Positions 1 to 10,377 of a stretch of DNA of 64,000 bases are shown piece by piece (position 1 is the first letter of the stretch; every line of letters starts with the position of its first letter). Where the stretch lies: the NCBI GenBank assembly GCA_958421275.1, contig CATZLI010000007.1, positions 1 to 64,000 on the forward strand, in the 5' to 3' direction. The position numbers were made by a program, and so were the translations under genes. This DNA is from an uncultured Collinsella sp. GTDB lineage: Bacteria; Actinomycetota; Coriobacteriia; Coriobacteriales; Coriobacteriaceae. The notes beneath the pieces are model-generated. The model did no database searches and was not told where the DNA came from. It saw only the letters and a program-made list of their open reading frames with translations.

Positions 1-40
1 GGATTCTAAAAAACACCTTGCCAAATAGGAGCGTCAGGAC

Positions 41-110
41 GCAAAGAGGCTCCGCCGCGCAACGCGCGCAGCGGAGCCTCTTTGCATGTCCGAGGACGTT
101 TTGGAAAGTA
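41..110 (-). terminator. Strong hairpin with a conserved flanking box, 3' of the glycyl-radical gene
   Basis: Positions 41-55 and 71-85 form a perfect 15-bp stem closing a GC-rich loop, read on the minus strand just after the small glycyl-radical gene. On the gene side of the stem lies a box (positions 86-108, plus-strand reading CGAGGACGTTTTGGAAA) that recurs at 18085-18101, again between a minus-strand stop codon and a hairpin. The stem suits a terminator, although the U-tract is poor. The shared box suggests a recurrent 3'-end element. Confidence 0.7.
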
Positions 111-150
111 ACCCAAAGCGGCCCGGCGATCCTGCAGGAGTTAAACCCCT

Positions 151-402
151 TTAGAACTTGTCGTGGAAGGTACGCGCAATGACCTCGTCCTGCTGCTCCT
201 TGGTGAGCGTGTGGAAGTTCACGGCATAGCCGGAAACGCGGATGGTCAGCTGCGGGTACTTCTCGGGGTGAGCCTGAGCGTCGAGCAGCGTCTCACGGTT
301 GAAGACGTTGATGTTCAGGTGGTGGCCACCCTTCTCGGCATAAGCGTCGAGCATGTGGACCAGGTTATCGGCCTGGGTCTCGGAAACTTCAGAAACCTTC
401 AT
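151..402 (-). CDS. Stand-alone glycyl-radical domain, C-terminal part of a split pyruvate formate-lyase (GrcA/YfiD-like)
   Basis: This 83-residue protein is the C-terminal glycyl-radical domain of pyruvate formate-lyase (PFL). It carries the radical loop RVSGYAVNF, with the radical glycine at about residue 58, and the preceding family signature LNINVFNRETLLDA. In ordinary PFL this domain is the last ~80 residues of a ~760-residue chain. Here it is a separate gene with its own Shine-Dalgarno site (AAGGAGAC) 85 nt downstream of the PFL core, which ends before this domain. E. coli GrcA (YfiD) is a spare copy that repairs an oxidised full-length PFL; here it appears to be the only radical-bearing part in the window. 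Inference: the two proteins assemble into one active enzyme. A PFL-activating enzyme is not in the window. Confidence 0.92.
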   Translation of the reverse strand: MKVSEVSETQADNLVHMLDAYAEKGGHHLNINVFNRETLLDAQAHPEKYPQLTIRVSGYAVNFHTLTKEQQDEVIARTFHDKF

Positions 403-425
403 AATGTGTCTCCTTCGATTAATAG

Positions 426-486
426 GCGCCGGCCGAAACCGGCGCGCTAATCAGTAATCGTTATTGTTAGTATAGCACTAACAATA
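426..486 (-). promoter_or_regulatory. Two stem-loops between the PFL halves
   Basis: The 85-nt spacer holds two perfect inverted repeats. A 9-bp stem (462-470 with 478-486, 7-nt loop) begins one base after the PFL stop codon. A 7-bp GC-only stem (426-432 with 439-445, 6-nt loop) follows just upstream of the Shine-Dalgarno site of the small gene. They could be partial terminators or RNA-processing signals that set the ratio of the two subunits. That role is inference. Confidence 0.6.
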
Positions 487-487
487 G

Positions 488-2539
<2,052 letters not shown>

Positions 2540-2930
2540 TGTGTAACCACGCTCCTAGTTACGTGTAATGCGGCGCTCTCTCACACCGCTGCTTATTGAA
2601 TTCTTGAATGTTCGGCTTGCACTACCGGCTTCTTCCGTTCTTCACCACACATTGGTGCAGGGAAAACGTTTGTCCACCTTGGAACTACAACCCAAAACCC
2701 AAGATTTCACCCGTTTGAGAAGGATAACATAGCGACCCTCTCCATCTGGGCTGTTATATGTTTCTTTTTTTATATCATAAGGACGTTTTTTACAAACCCG
2801 CAGGAAATGCGAGTGCAAACAACTACCGTTCACCGATTTGTATGTTATTTTTCCTTGCCTTTGTACGACGTTCGCTCTAGCTGTTATGCCAGCTTTAGCA
2901 GGGTAAAGTGTCTCAGAGACCCTACAGAAA
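2540..2930 (-). promoter_or_regulatory. Leader and promoter region of the PFL operon, with a lone ACCGTTCAC half-site
   Basis: About 390 bases separate the PFL start from the kdgT terminator, and I see no credible gene here. The region is AT-richer than its surroundings. It has one copy of ACCGTTCAC at 2825-2833, the half-site of the paired repeats found upstream of the lac and aga loci, but no partner at 21-bp spacing. No -10/-35 pair was convincing enough to call. Confidence 0.4.
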
Positions 2931-2933
2931 CTG

Positions 2934-2967
2934 CAGGGCGGCCACGGGATCCCCCGTGGCCGCCCTG
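2934..2967 (-). terminator. Perfect 15-bp hairpin 3' of kdgT
   Basis: Positions 2934-2948 and 2953-2967 are perfectly complementary with a 4-nt loop, about 40 nt beyond the kdgT stop codon. The tract after the stem on the minus strand is not a clean U-run, so termination efficiency is uncertain. No other gene is close enough to use it. Confidence 0.7.
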
Positions 2968-3005
2968 TGGCGTAGCTAGTTTTTAGCTTTGATTGCCGCT
3001 TGGCA

Positions 3006-4025
3006 TTAGGCGGCTGCGGCGGCCTTGTCGGTCGTTGCCTTGCTATTGCCGTTGCCCTGGCCCTCAAAATGCTTGTAGCACCAGCTGGTGACCAGCGGGG
3101 TCAAAATAGCCGTAACGATTGCGCAGGCAGCAACCTGTGCCGTAGCCGTCGCGAGCACCGCACCGCCGTACATGGCCCCGTTGACGCTTGCCATGGCAGC
3201 AGGCGTGGCCACATTGGCTCCGGCGCAGCTCGAAATGGCCGCACCTGCGACACCCGTACCGCCCGTGAGCTTATCGACCGCGATAACGGGAATTGCAAAG
3301 ACCACCGAACAGATCACGCCGAGCAGAATACCGGGGAGACCGCCATTAATGAGCTGGCCAAAGGTCATGGTCGAGCCCATGGCAAAGAAGACGAGCACGA
3401 TGATGGCGGAAAGTGCCGGTGCCATCATCTTCTTAAAGCTGGGGAACAGGTTACCCAGAATAATGCCGACGACGATCGGCAGAATGGCACCCACGAGCGA
3501 CCAGCCGATCGGGGCCTGGCCGGCAGCGCCGAGCACGATCATCGTGACCGGAGGGCCGACAACCAGCGTGGTGATGGCGACAGCGCCACGCTCAGCCTCG
3601 TTGCCCATGGTACCCATCAGCCCAGCGTACATAGCGTTGTTGGCGCCGGTGCAAGCCGCCAGCATCACCATGGCAGAGATGCCAAACAAGTTGTCGTTGA
3701 ACACATAAAGGATGAGCAGCGACATGGCAACGACCACGATCTGCTTGACGGCGATGATGATGGCGCCGCGGGCAGCGGCGGCAGGAGCGCTCTTAAACGA
3801 AATCGTCGTACCGACGATGAGCAAAAAAGCGCCCACGAGCGGGCCAGCGCCCTGCTGGGTCATGCCAAGCGTAAAGCTGCCGAGCGTTTTGAACAGGTCG
3901 GGGAATAGCGTGTTGAGCAGACAGCCCAACAGAAGCGGCACCAAGATATTGGCGCCCGGGATGGAGGACATCTTAAAGAACGGCTCCTTTGCCGCCGGCG
4001 CCTCCACCGCAGCCGATTCACTCAT
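3006..4025 (-). CDS. kdgT: 2-keto-3-deoxygluconate permease (KdgT family)
   Basis: This 339-residue, strongly hydrophobic protein has about ten predicted membrane segments and the KdgT-family core (start region PFFKMSSIPGANILVPLLLG, then glycine- and alanine-rich helices such as CTGANNAMYAGLMG). The family imports 2-keto-3-deoxygluconate, a product of pectin and uronic-acid breakdown, by proton symport. I chose the ATG at 4025 because AGGAGA lies 7 nt before it; an in-frame ATG seven codons upstream has no such site. It lies 108 nt downstream of the SDR gene on the same strand, with a hairpin between them. The pairing fits uronate or glycosaminoglycan-derived sugar use, but no KdgK or KdgA is present here to confirm it. 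Confidence 0.85.
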   Translation of the reverse strand: MSESAAVEAPAAKEPFFKMSSIPGANILVPLLLGCLLNTLFPDLFKTLGSFTLGMTQQGAGPLVGAFLLIVGTTISFKSAPAAAARGAIIIAVKQIVVVAMSLLILYVFNDNLFGISAMVMLAACTGANNAMYAGLMGTMGNEAERGAVAITTLVVGPPVTMIVLGAAGQAPIGWSLVGAILPIVVGIILGNLFPSFKKMMAPALSAIIVLVFFAMGSTMTFGQLINGGLPGILLGVICSVVFAIPVIAVDKLTGGTGVAGAAISSCAGANVATPAAMASVNGAMYGGAVLATATAQVAACAIVTAILTPLVTSWCYKHFEGQGNGNSKATTDKAAAAA

Positions 4026-4082
4026 ATATATCTCCTTTGGATGCATGCGAATCGTAGCCGCATGCGCCTATATCAGAAAGAA

Positions 4083-4114
4083 GGCGACGGTCCCGAGTCG
4101 CAGGAGCCGTCGCC
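4083..4114 (-). terminator. Hairpin between the SDR gene and kdgT
   Basis: An 8-bp perfect stem (4083-4090 with 4107-4114), extendable by three more pairs after a mismatch, is followed on the minus strand by a T-rich run. It could partly terminate transcription after the SDR gene or set kdgT expression. Confidence 0.5.
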
Positions 4115-4133
4115 GAATAATCGTCGCGGAGTA

Positions 4134-4883
4134 TTACCCGTCCAGAACGATGCCACCGTCGCAGTCACCGATCTCGCCGTTCACGAAGCTGGCGAGGTCG
4201 GAAGCGAAGAACAGCACCATCTGCGCAGGCTCGCTGGCCTGGGCGGCGCGGCCCAGAGGGATACCGTTGATGATGCGCTGAGAGTTCTCGTCAGAGAGAA
4301 TCGAAGTCATATCGGTAAGGGTAAGTGACGGGCACACGGCGTTACAGCGGACGCCAAACTTGCCGCCTTCCTTGGCGACTGCCTTGGTCAGGCCGTTGAC
4401 ACCGGCCTTAGAGCTCGCGTAGGCCGCGGTGCCGAGCAGGCCGCCACCGATCTTGCCAGCGACAGAGCTCACGTTGACGATAGTGCCGGCATGGGCCGCC
4501 TTAAAGTGCGGGTACACGGCGTTCATCATAGTGAAGGTACCGTTGAGGTTGATGTCGATGGTGCGACGCCACTCGGTGTCATCGATCTCGTCGAACTTCT
4601 TGGTGCTGATGACGCCAGCGCAGTTGATCAGGATGTTGGTTTGCGGCAGGTCCGTAAAAATCTGCTCGACGGTCTCGCGCGCCTTGGGTGCATCGGCGAC
4701 ATCGAGCTGATAGAACTTGTTGCCCTCGCCAAGCTCGGCCACCGCGGCCTCGCCCTTAGCAGCGTTCCTTGCGATGAGCGCGACGTGTCCGCCGCCCGCA
4801 ACGATGCCCTTGGCAATCTCGAGGCCAATGCCCTGAGTGCCGCCGGTAACGATCGCGGTTTTGCCCGTGAAGTCAAATGCCAT
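4134..4883 (-). CDS. Short-chain dehydrogenase/reductase (SDR), substrate unknown
   Basis: This 249-residue classical SDR has the NAD(P)-binding motif TGGTQGIG at about residues 14-21, NCAGV near residue 88, the active-site serine in NVSSVAG, and the catalytic pair in YASSK. Length and motifs are normal for the family. Next to kdgT the attractive guess is a KduD-like ketodeoxyuronate or deoxygluconate dehydrogenase. The sequence is equally compatible with FabG-like or sugar-alcohol dehydrogenases, so only the family is called. It is probably the first gene of a two-gene unit with kdgT. The 250-nt upstream region lies back to back with the marR gene. Confidence 0.85.
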   Translation of the reverse strand: MAFDFTGKTAIVTGGTQGIGLEIAKGIVAGGGHVALIARNAAKGEAAVAELGEGNKFYQLDVADAPKARETVEQIFTDLPQTNILINCAGVISTKKFDEIDDTEWRRTIDINLNGTFTMMNAVYPHFKAAHAGTIVNVSSVAGKIGGGLLGTAAYASSKAGVNGLTKAVAKEGGKFGVRCNAVCPSLTLTDMTSILSDENSQRIINGIPLGRAAQASEPAQMVLFFASDLASFVNGEIGDCDGGIVLDG

Positions 4884-5091
4884 GACTCCAACCCCCTTGA
4901 TTCAGGTGTCTCCTTGCGGGAAGTTGGAGCATCGCACGTGGCGATAAATGAGTCCCAGTCGTCATGGTGGTGACATCCCCTCGCCTAACCGCGGGCATAA
5001 TAGTTCTTTGAAACGCTTCAGCGATTGAATTTTTTACTCTTTATGCGCTCTTTATATTGCCCACTGCATGAGACCCGAATACGCGGGTATC

Positions 5092-5140
5092 ATCTTTCAC
5101 CGAAAATAGTTTCTAGTGTTAGGGGTTTTCGGTGGAAGAT
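5092..5140 (+). promoter_or_regulatory. Inverted repeat overlapping the marR start, candidate autoregulatory operator
   Basis: Positions 5092-5106 and 5126-5140 form a 15-bp inverted repeat with one mismatch (core CACCGAAAA / TTTTCGGTG). The right arm covers the GTG start of the marR gene. MarR proteins usually repress their own operon from dyads at the promoter. A structured 5' end of the mRNA is the alternative. Confidence 0.5.
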
Positions 5141-5581
5141 ACCGATTTCCATGAGCTTGGGCGTCAGCTCTTTACCGAGTTTGGCAGCATGCACCAGCGC
5201 GTTTCGCGCTTTGCCGACCAGGCTCTGGGTGGCGAGATGGCCGTCATGCGCGCCCTCATGCGCGCCGGCGGCTCGCTCACGCCGAGCGAACTCGCCGATC
5301 GTGCCTGGGTCTCGAGCGCCCGTATCGCCAATATCCTGCGCGCCCTCGAGGCCAAGGGTTGGGTCGAGCGCGAGCACTCAAAGACCGACCGTCGTCGCGT
5401 ACACGTCACGGTGACCGACAAGGGATTCCAGGTCATCGAAATCAAACGCCGGGAATTCGAGGACCGCACCGCGGCCTTCCTCGAGCAGCTCGGCGAAACA
5501 GATACCCAGGAGATGGTGCGCCTTCTAAGACGTGCCAACGAAATTATCGACCGCAATCAAGAAAGGAGAGATGCCGAGTGA
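5132..5581 (+). CDS. MarR-family transcriptional regulator
   Basis: This 149-residue protein has a MarR-type winged helix, with recognition region LTPSELADRAWVSSARIANILRALEAKG at about residues 50-77 and the wing signature KTDRRRVHVTVTDKG after it. The likely start is GTG at 5132. Its stop codon overlaps the start of the downstream ABC exporter gene (GTGA overlap), so the three genes form one transcription unit. By analogy with MarR-controlled multidrug exporters it probably represses the unit and is released by a transported compound. The ligand cannot be read from the sequence. Confidence 0.9.
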   Translation: MEDTDFHELGRQLFTEFGSMHQRVSRFADQALGGEMAVMRALMRAGGSLTPSELADRAWVSSARIANILRALEAKGWVEREHSKTDRRRVHVTVTDKGFQVIEIKRREFEDRTAAFLEQLGETDTQEMVRLLRRANEIIDRNQERRDAE

Positions 5582-7944
5582 GGATTCTCAAGCTCTTTAA
5601 AAAACATATCCTGGCACTGTTCGCAGCTATCGTACTTATCGTAATCAGCTGCAACGCCGATCTGGCGCTGCCTACCTATATGAGCGACATCGTCGACGTG
5701 GGCGTGCAGCAAGGCGGCATCGCCTCGCCCGTGCCCGACACCATTCGCGCCGAATCGCTCGACGACCTCGAACTCTTCATGAGCTCCAAGGACGCCAAGG
5801 CTGTGGAGGCCGTGTTTAGCAAGGCGGACAATAACGGCATTCGAACGTACAAGGGCACCGAGGAGGAGCGTGCCGACGGCGGCAAGATTGCCGACATCAT
5901 GAGCCTGCCCGAGACTGTTGTCCTTTCGTTCAACCAGGGTATTGACGCCAACTCCATGGGCGACATGATGGGCACGTCCGGTGAAAAAGACAACAGCGGC
6001 GCCCAGGCCATGCCCACGCCCGAGCAGATGGCGGCGATGACGCCCGAACAACTCGCCGAGATGCAGCAGAAGGCCGCTGCGGCGCAGAACATGCAAAAAC
6101 AGATTGATGCCGACGGTGGCAAGATCACCATGAAGAGCCTGCGTCTAGGCGTTGAAGGCGGCCTAATCGACCAGGGCAAGCTCGTCGAGGGCGCCAACGA
6201 TATGGCAGACAAAATGGGCTCCATGTCGGGCTCCATCGTGACCCAACGCGCCGTGAGCTATGTGCAAGACGAGTACAAGGCGCAGGGCATCGACCCCGCC
6301 GACGTGCAGAACGCCTACCTGGGCCGCATGGCGACCACGATGTTTGGTCTGTGCCTGGTGTCGCTCGTCGCCACCATCCTGACCGGTGCCGTGGCTTCGC
6401 GCACCGCCTGCTCCATCGCCCGCGACCTGCGCCGCGAGACCTTCAACAAGGTTATGCACTTCTCGCCGGCCGAGGTGGGCAAGTTTAGCCAGGCCTCGCT
6501 CATCACCCGCTGCACCAACGACATTCAGCAGATCCAGATGGCCGCAACCCTGTTTATCCGCATGTGCCTGATGGCCCCCGTCATGGGCATCGTCGCCGTC
6601 ATGCGCGTCCTGGCCAACCACACCGGCCTGGAGTGGACCATCGCCGTGGCCATCATCGCGGTTTCGGCCGTTGTCGGCGTGCTCATGGGCCTCACCATGC
6701 CCAAGTTCAAAAAGATGCAGAGCTTTGTGGACCGCGTGAACCTTACCGCCCGCGAGCTGCTCGACGGCCTTATGCCCATCCGCTCGTTCAACCGTGAGGA
6801 GCATGAGCTCGAGCGTTTTGACAAGGCTTCGCTCGACCTGATGACCACGCAGCTCTACACCAACCGCGCCATGAGCTTTATGATGCCGCTCATGATGCTC
6901 GTCATGAACTGCATCACCGTGCTTATCGTCTGGTTTGGCGCGCAGGGCGTGTCCGACGGCGTGATGCAGGTCGGCAACATGATGGCGTTCATCTCCTACA
7001 CTATGCAGATCGTCATGGCGTTTATGATCCTCACCATGGTTTCGGTCATCCTGCCCCGTGCCGAGGTCGCAGCCGAGCGCGTAGATGAGGTCATCACCTG
7101 CCCCACGAGCATCAACGACCCTGCCTCGCCCAAACTGCCCGCTGCCAGCGCGCCGCGCGGCGAGCTCACCTTCCGTGACGTGAGCTTCCAGTATCCCGAT
7201 GCCCGCGCCGACGTCATTAGCGGCGTAAACTTCACCACGCACGCCGGCCAGATGCTCGGCATCATTGGTTCCACGGGCTCGGGCAAGTCCACGCTCGTGC
7301 AGCTGATTCCGCGCCTGTACGACGTCACGGGCGGCAGCATTTCGCTCGACGGCATCGACGTGCGCGACATGACCCTTTCCGAGCTGCGCCGCCGCATCGG
7401 TTATATTCCGCAGCAGGGTCGTCTGTTCTCGGGTACCGTCGAGAGCAACCTCAAGTTTGCCGGCGACATGGTGAGTGACGAGGATATGCGCCAGGCAGCA
7501 CGCGTCGCCCAGGCGGAAGACTTTATCGCCGAGCGCGAGGGCGGCTACGACTCCCCCATCAGCCAGGGCGGCTCCAATGTCTCGGGCGGTCAGCGCCAAC
7601 GCCTGGCCATCGCCCGCGCATTGGCCAAAAAGCCCGAGGTCGTGGTGTTCGATGACTCGTTTAGCGCCCTCGACTACAAGACCGACGCCCGCCTGCGCGA
7701 GGAGCTGGCCAAAAACGTCACTGACGCCGCGCTCGTGGTCGTGGCCCAGCGCATCGCGACCATCATGCACGCCGACCAGATCATTGTGCTCGACGACGGC
7801 CACGTGGTGGGCACCGGTACGCACGAGGAGCTGCTGCACAGCTGCCCGGCGTACCTGGAGATCGCACAGTCGCAGCTTTCCGCCGAGGAGCTGGGGCTTA
7901 CCCAAGAAGAAATTGCAGCCGTTATGGAAGGAGGCAAGCGCTAA
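5578..7944 (+). CDS. Heterodimeric ABC exporter, subunit with degenerate ATPase site
   Basis: This 788-residue protein fuses a six-helix exporter domain to a nucleotide-binding domain: Walker A GSTGSGKST near residue 564, signature VSGGQ near 668, Walker B FDDS near 692. The catalytic glutamate after Walker B is aspartate, and the switch histidine is glutamine (AQRIAT instead of AHRLST). These are hallmarks of the degenerate half of heterodimeric exporters such as BmrC/BmrD and TM287/TM288. Between the first two membrane helices is a ~220-residue hydrophilic, Met/Gln-rich segment (about residues 35-255) that should be extracytoplasmic and is much longer than normal. The start is GTG at 5578, with GGAGAG before it. 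It partners with the next gene. Confidence 0.92.
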   Translation: MRILKLFKKHILALFAAIVLIVISCNADLALPTYMSDIVDVGVQQGGIASPVPDTIRAESLDDLELFMSSKDAKAVEAVFSKADNNGIRTYKGTEEERADGGKIADIMSLPETVVLSFNQGIDANSMGDMMGTSGEKDNSGAQAMPTPEQMAAMTPEQLAEMQQKAAAAQNMQKQIDADGGKITMKSLRLGVEGGLIDQGKLVEGANDMADKMGSMSGSIVTQRAVSYVQDEYKAQGIDPADVQNAYLGRMATTMFGLCLVSLVATILTGAVASRTACSIARDLRRETFNKVMHFSPAEVGKFSQASLITRCTNDIQQIQMAATLFIRMCLMAPVMGIVAVMRVLANHTGLEWTIAVAIIAVSAVVGVLMGLTMPKFKKMQSFVDRVNLTARELLDGLMPIRSFNREEHELERFDKASLDLMTTQLYTNRAMSFMMPLMMLVMNCITVLIVWFGAQGVSDGVMQVGNMMAFISYTMQIVMAFMILTMVSVILPRAEVAAERVDEVITCPTSINDPASPKLPAASAPRGELTFRDVSFQYPDARADVISGVNFTTHAGQMLGIIGSTGSGKSTLVQLIPRLYDVTGGSISLDGIDVRDMTLSELRRRIGYIPQQGRLFSGTVESNLKFAGDMVSDEDMRQAARVAQAEDFIAEREGGYDSPISQGGSNVSGGQRQRLAIARALAKKPEVVVFDDSFSALDYKTDARLREELAKNVTDAALVVVAQRIATIMHADQIIVLDDGHVVGTGTHEELLHSCPAYLEIAQSQLSAEELGLTQEEIAAVMEGGKR

Positions 7945-9800
7945 TGGCAGACGAGACCAAGACTCAGATTCCCAAGCCCACCCGCCAGCGTGGACCCATG
8001 GGCCGCATGGGCGGCATGCGTCGCGGCGAAAAGGCCAAGGACTTTAAGGGCACCATGAGGCAGCTGCTCGGCTATATCGGCCAGCACAAGATTGCCGTGT
8101 TTACCGCCGTCGCCTTTGCCGTATGCTCGGTCATCTTTAACATTGTGGGGCCCAAGGTGCTCGGCCAGGTTACCACCAAACTGTTCGAGGGTCTGGTTGC
8201 CAAGGTCAACGGCACCGGCGATGTCGACTTTGCCTGGATCGCCAAGACGCTCGGCTTTTTGCTCTGCCTGTATCTGGCAAGCTCTGTCTGCAGCCTCATC
8301 CAAGGCTGGCTTATGACCGGCGTCACGCAAAAGATTTGCTACCGCATGCGCAAGGAGATCGCCGCCAAGATCGCCGTTGTTCCGATGAGTTACTTTAACG
8401 GCCACAGCAAGGGCGACGTACTCAGCCGCATCACCAACGACGTCGATACGCTGGGCCAGTCGCTCAACCAGAGCGTGACGCAGCTCATCACGTCGGTGAC
8501 GCAGATTATCGGCGTGCTCGTCATGATGCTGTCGATCAGCCTGCCGCTCACCGGCGTCACCGTGCTCACGCTGCCGGCAGCCGCGATTATCCTGACCGTA
8601 ATGATTCACTTCTCGCAGCCGTACTTCCGAGAGCAGCAGCAGGTTCTGGGCACCGTCAACGGCATTATCGAAGAGGACTTTGCCGGCCAGAACGTCATTC
8701 AGGTGTTCGACCGCGCCGAGGCCTCAATCGAGGAGTTCGACCGTCAAAACGACCGACTCTTTATTAGCGGCTGGCGTTCGCAGTTCCTGTCGGGCCTGAT
8801 GATGCCGCTTATGAGCCTGGTGGGTAACATGGGCTATGTGGGCGTCGTCGTGGTGGGCGCACAACTCGCACTGACCGGCAATGCCACGCCCGGCGACATC
8901 CAGAGCTTTATCCAGTACGTTCGCAACTTTACGCAACCCGTGCAGCAACTGGGCAACGTAAGCAACACGATGCAGTCGATGGCAGCTGCCACCGAGCGCG
9001 TCTTTGAGTTCCTGGCCGCGCCCGAGGAGGAACAGAAGGCCGACGCGCAGATTCCCGAAAAGCGCCCCGGCCACGTGGAGTTTGACCATGTCAAGTTTGG
9101 CTACACGCCCGACAAGACCATCATCCACGACTTTAGCTGCGAGGCACAGCCCGGCCAGACCGTGGCCATCGTCGGCCCCACCGGCGCCGGCAAGACCACG
9201 CTCATTAAGCTGCTGCAGCGCTTTTACGATGTGGACGGCGGCTCGCTGCGCGTCGAGGGCATCGACGTGCGCGACTGGGACCGCGCGGCGCTGCGCGGCG
9301 AGTTTGCCATGGTGCTGCAGGATACCTGGCTGTTTAACGGCACCATCCGCGAGAACATCCGCTACGGACGTCCCGATGCGAGCGATGCCGAAGTCGAGGC
9401 CGCTGCACGCGCTGCACGCTGCGACCACTTTATCCACACGCTCGCCGGCGGCTACGACTTTATGATCAACGAGGAGGGCACTAACCTGTCGCAGGGTCAG
9501 CGCCAGCTCGTGACCATTGCCCGTGCCATTTTGGCCGACCGCCCGGCGCTGATTCTGGACGAGGCGACCTCCAACGTCGATACCCGCACCGAGGAGCTCA
9601 TCCAGCGCGCCATGGATGCGCTGATGCAGGGCCGCACCAGCTTTGTCATCGCGCACCGCCTGTCCACGATCCGCAACGCCGACGTGATTCTGGTAATCCG
9701 CGACGGTGACATCGTCGAGAAGGGCACGCACGACGAGCTGCTCGCCCAAGGCGGCTTCTACGCCGATCTGTACAATTCGCAGTTCGACGAAGCAGCGTAA
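7944..9800 (+). CDS. Heterodimeric ABC exporter, subunit with the catalytic ATPase site
   Basis: This 618-residue half-transporter starts on the last base of the previous stop codon (TAATG). Its Walker A (GPTGAGKTT, near residue 411), Walker B (LILDEATS, near 535) and switch histidine (IAHRLST, near 569) are canonical, while its signature is altered to LSQGQ. The altered signature would face the degenerate Walker A/B of the partner, and the canonical site would pair with the partner's VSGGQ, giving one consensus and one degenerate ATP site. The N-terminal ~40 residues are basic and Gly/Met/Arg-rich. Substrate unknown; the MarR gene suggests drug or toxic-compound efflux. Confidence 0.93.
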   Translation: MADETKTQIPKPTRQRGPMGRMGGMRRGEKAKDFKGTMRQLLGYIGQHKIAVFTAVAFAVCSVIFNIVGPKVLGQVTTKLFEGLVAKVNGTGDVDFAWIAKTLGFLLCLYLASSVCSLIQGWLMTGVTQKICYRMRKEIAAKIAVVPMSYFNGHSKGDVLSRITNDVDTLGQSLNQSVTQLITSVTQIIGVLVMMLSISLPLTGVTVLTLPAAAIILTVMIHFSQPYFREQQQVLGTVNGIIEEDFAGQNVIQVFDRAEASIEEFDRQNDRLFISGWRSQFLSGLMMPLMSLVGNMGYVGVVVVGAQLALTGNATPGDIQSFIQYVRNFTQPVQQLGNVSNTMQSMAAATERVFEFLAAPEEEQKADAQIPEKRPGHVEFDHVKFGYTPDKTIIHDFSCEAQPGQTVAIVGPTGAGKTTLIKLLQRFYDVDGGSLRVEGIDVRDWDRAALRGEFAMVLQDTWLFNGTIRENIRYGRPDASDAEVEAAARAARCDHFIHTLAGGYDFMINEEGTNLSQGQRQLVTIARAILADRPALILDEATSNVDTRTEELIQRAMDALMQGRTSFVIAHRLSTIRNADVILVIRDGDIVEKGTHDELLAQGGFYADLYNSQFDEAA

Positions 9801-9832
9801 ATTCGACCGCAAGGAGCGAATAACGCCCGAGA

Positions 9833-9867
9833 ACGGGGGCGCAGGACAACCTGCGCCCCCGTTTTTT
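9833..9867 (+). terminator. Intrinsic terminator of the marR-ABC operon
   Basis: A perfect 13-bp stem (9833-9845 with 9850-9862), a 4-nt loop and a T-run, 32 nt after the second ABC stop codon. Confidence 0.95.
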
Positions 9868-9927
9868 CGTCCACGGCGCTCGAATTAGCTCTCTTGGGGC
9901 CCGATTGACAGCCCCTTCCGGACCCTG

Positions 9928-10153
9928 TGGCCAAAAAAGGTCAAATATGAGTACTGTTACATTTTTAGTAGCAGCCAAAACCGCCTCAAATGACCTCTTT
10001 GCGGCTTCTATACGCCTTCAAATTAATCAAAACGCCCGTTATTATGCTTCTGTGTGCCAACGTTAATGAACATATTTGTTGTTGTGTCTATTATCTTGTA
10101 AGCTCGATATGAGACTACGCCAGCAACAGTACTCATATTTGCCATTTTTTTCC
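9928..10153. repeat. About 225-bp element bounded by inverted repeats (MITE-like)
   Basis: A perfect 17-bp inverted repeat (CAAATATGAGTACTGTT at 9942-9958, reverse complement at 10125-10141) extends imperfectly outwards into A-runs on both sides (from 9928 and to 10153). The interior is AT-rich and encodes nothing I recognise. It fills most of the 500-nt gap between the ABC operon and aroF. The form suggests a non-autonomous mobile element or a long-range RNA structure. Confidence 0.6.
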
Positions 10154-10294
10154 CACGGGGTATGCCGCAGAAGATCCAACTTGCTCCAGCGTGCCGTACG
10201 CCGACCCCCCTTCCGGCGAGTGCCGACATTTTCCCAGATAAAACCGACCAAAATAAACCTGTCCCTTTTTGGTAGGTTTCGGGGTAGCAAGGGC

Positions 10295-10323
10295 TTGCAC
10301 TTTAGCGTGCGACAGCGGATAAT
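10295..10323 (+). promoter_or_regulatory. Sigma-70 type promoter of aroF
   Basis: TTGCAC at 10295-10300 and GATAAT at 10318-10323 are separated by exactly 17 bp. The predicted start near 10330 leaves a leader of about 48 nt before the aroF ATG. Confidence 0.65.
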
Positions 10324-10377
10324 GCCGAGCATTCGACAATACGCTTATTGCTCTTTCTATAGATTGAGGAGACCCCT

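Noticed and set aside
2642..3067. 141-residue frame between PFL and kdgT
   Set aside because: It crosses the kdgT terminator and the kdgT 3' end, has poor codon use and resembles nothing.
10154..10377. T-box or attenuator upstream of aroF
   Set aside because: I could not find a specifier loop, a T-box consensus or an aromatic-rich leader peptide.
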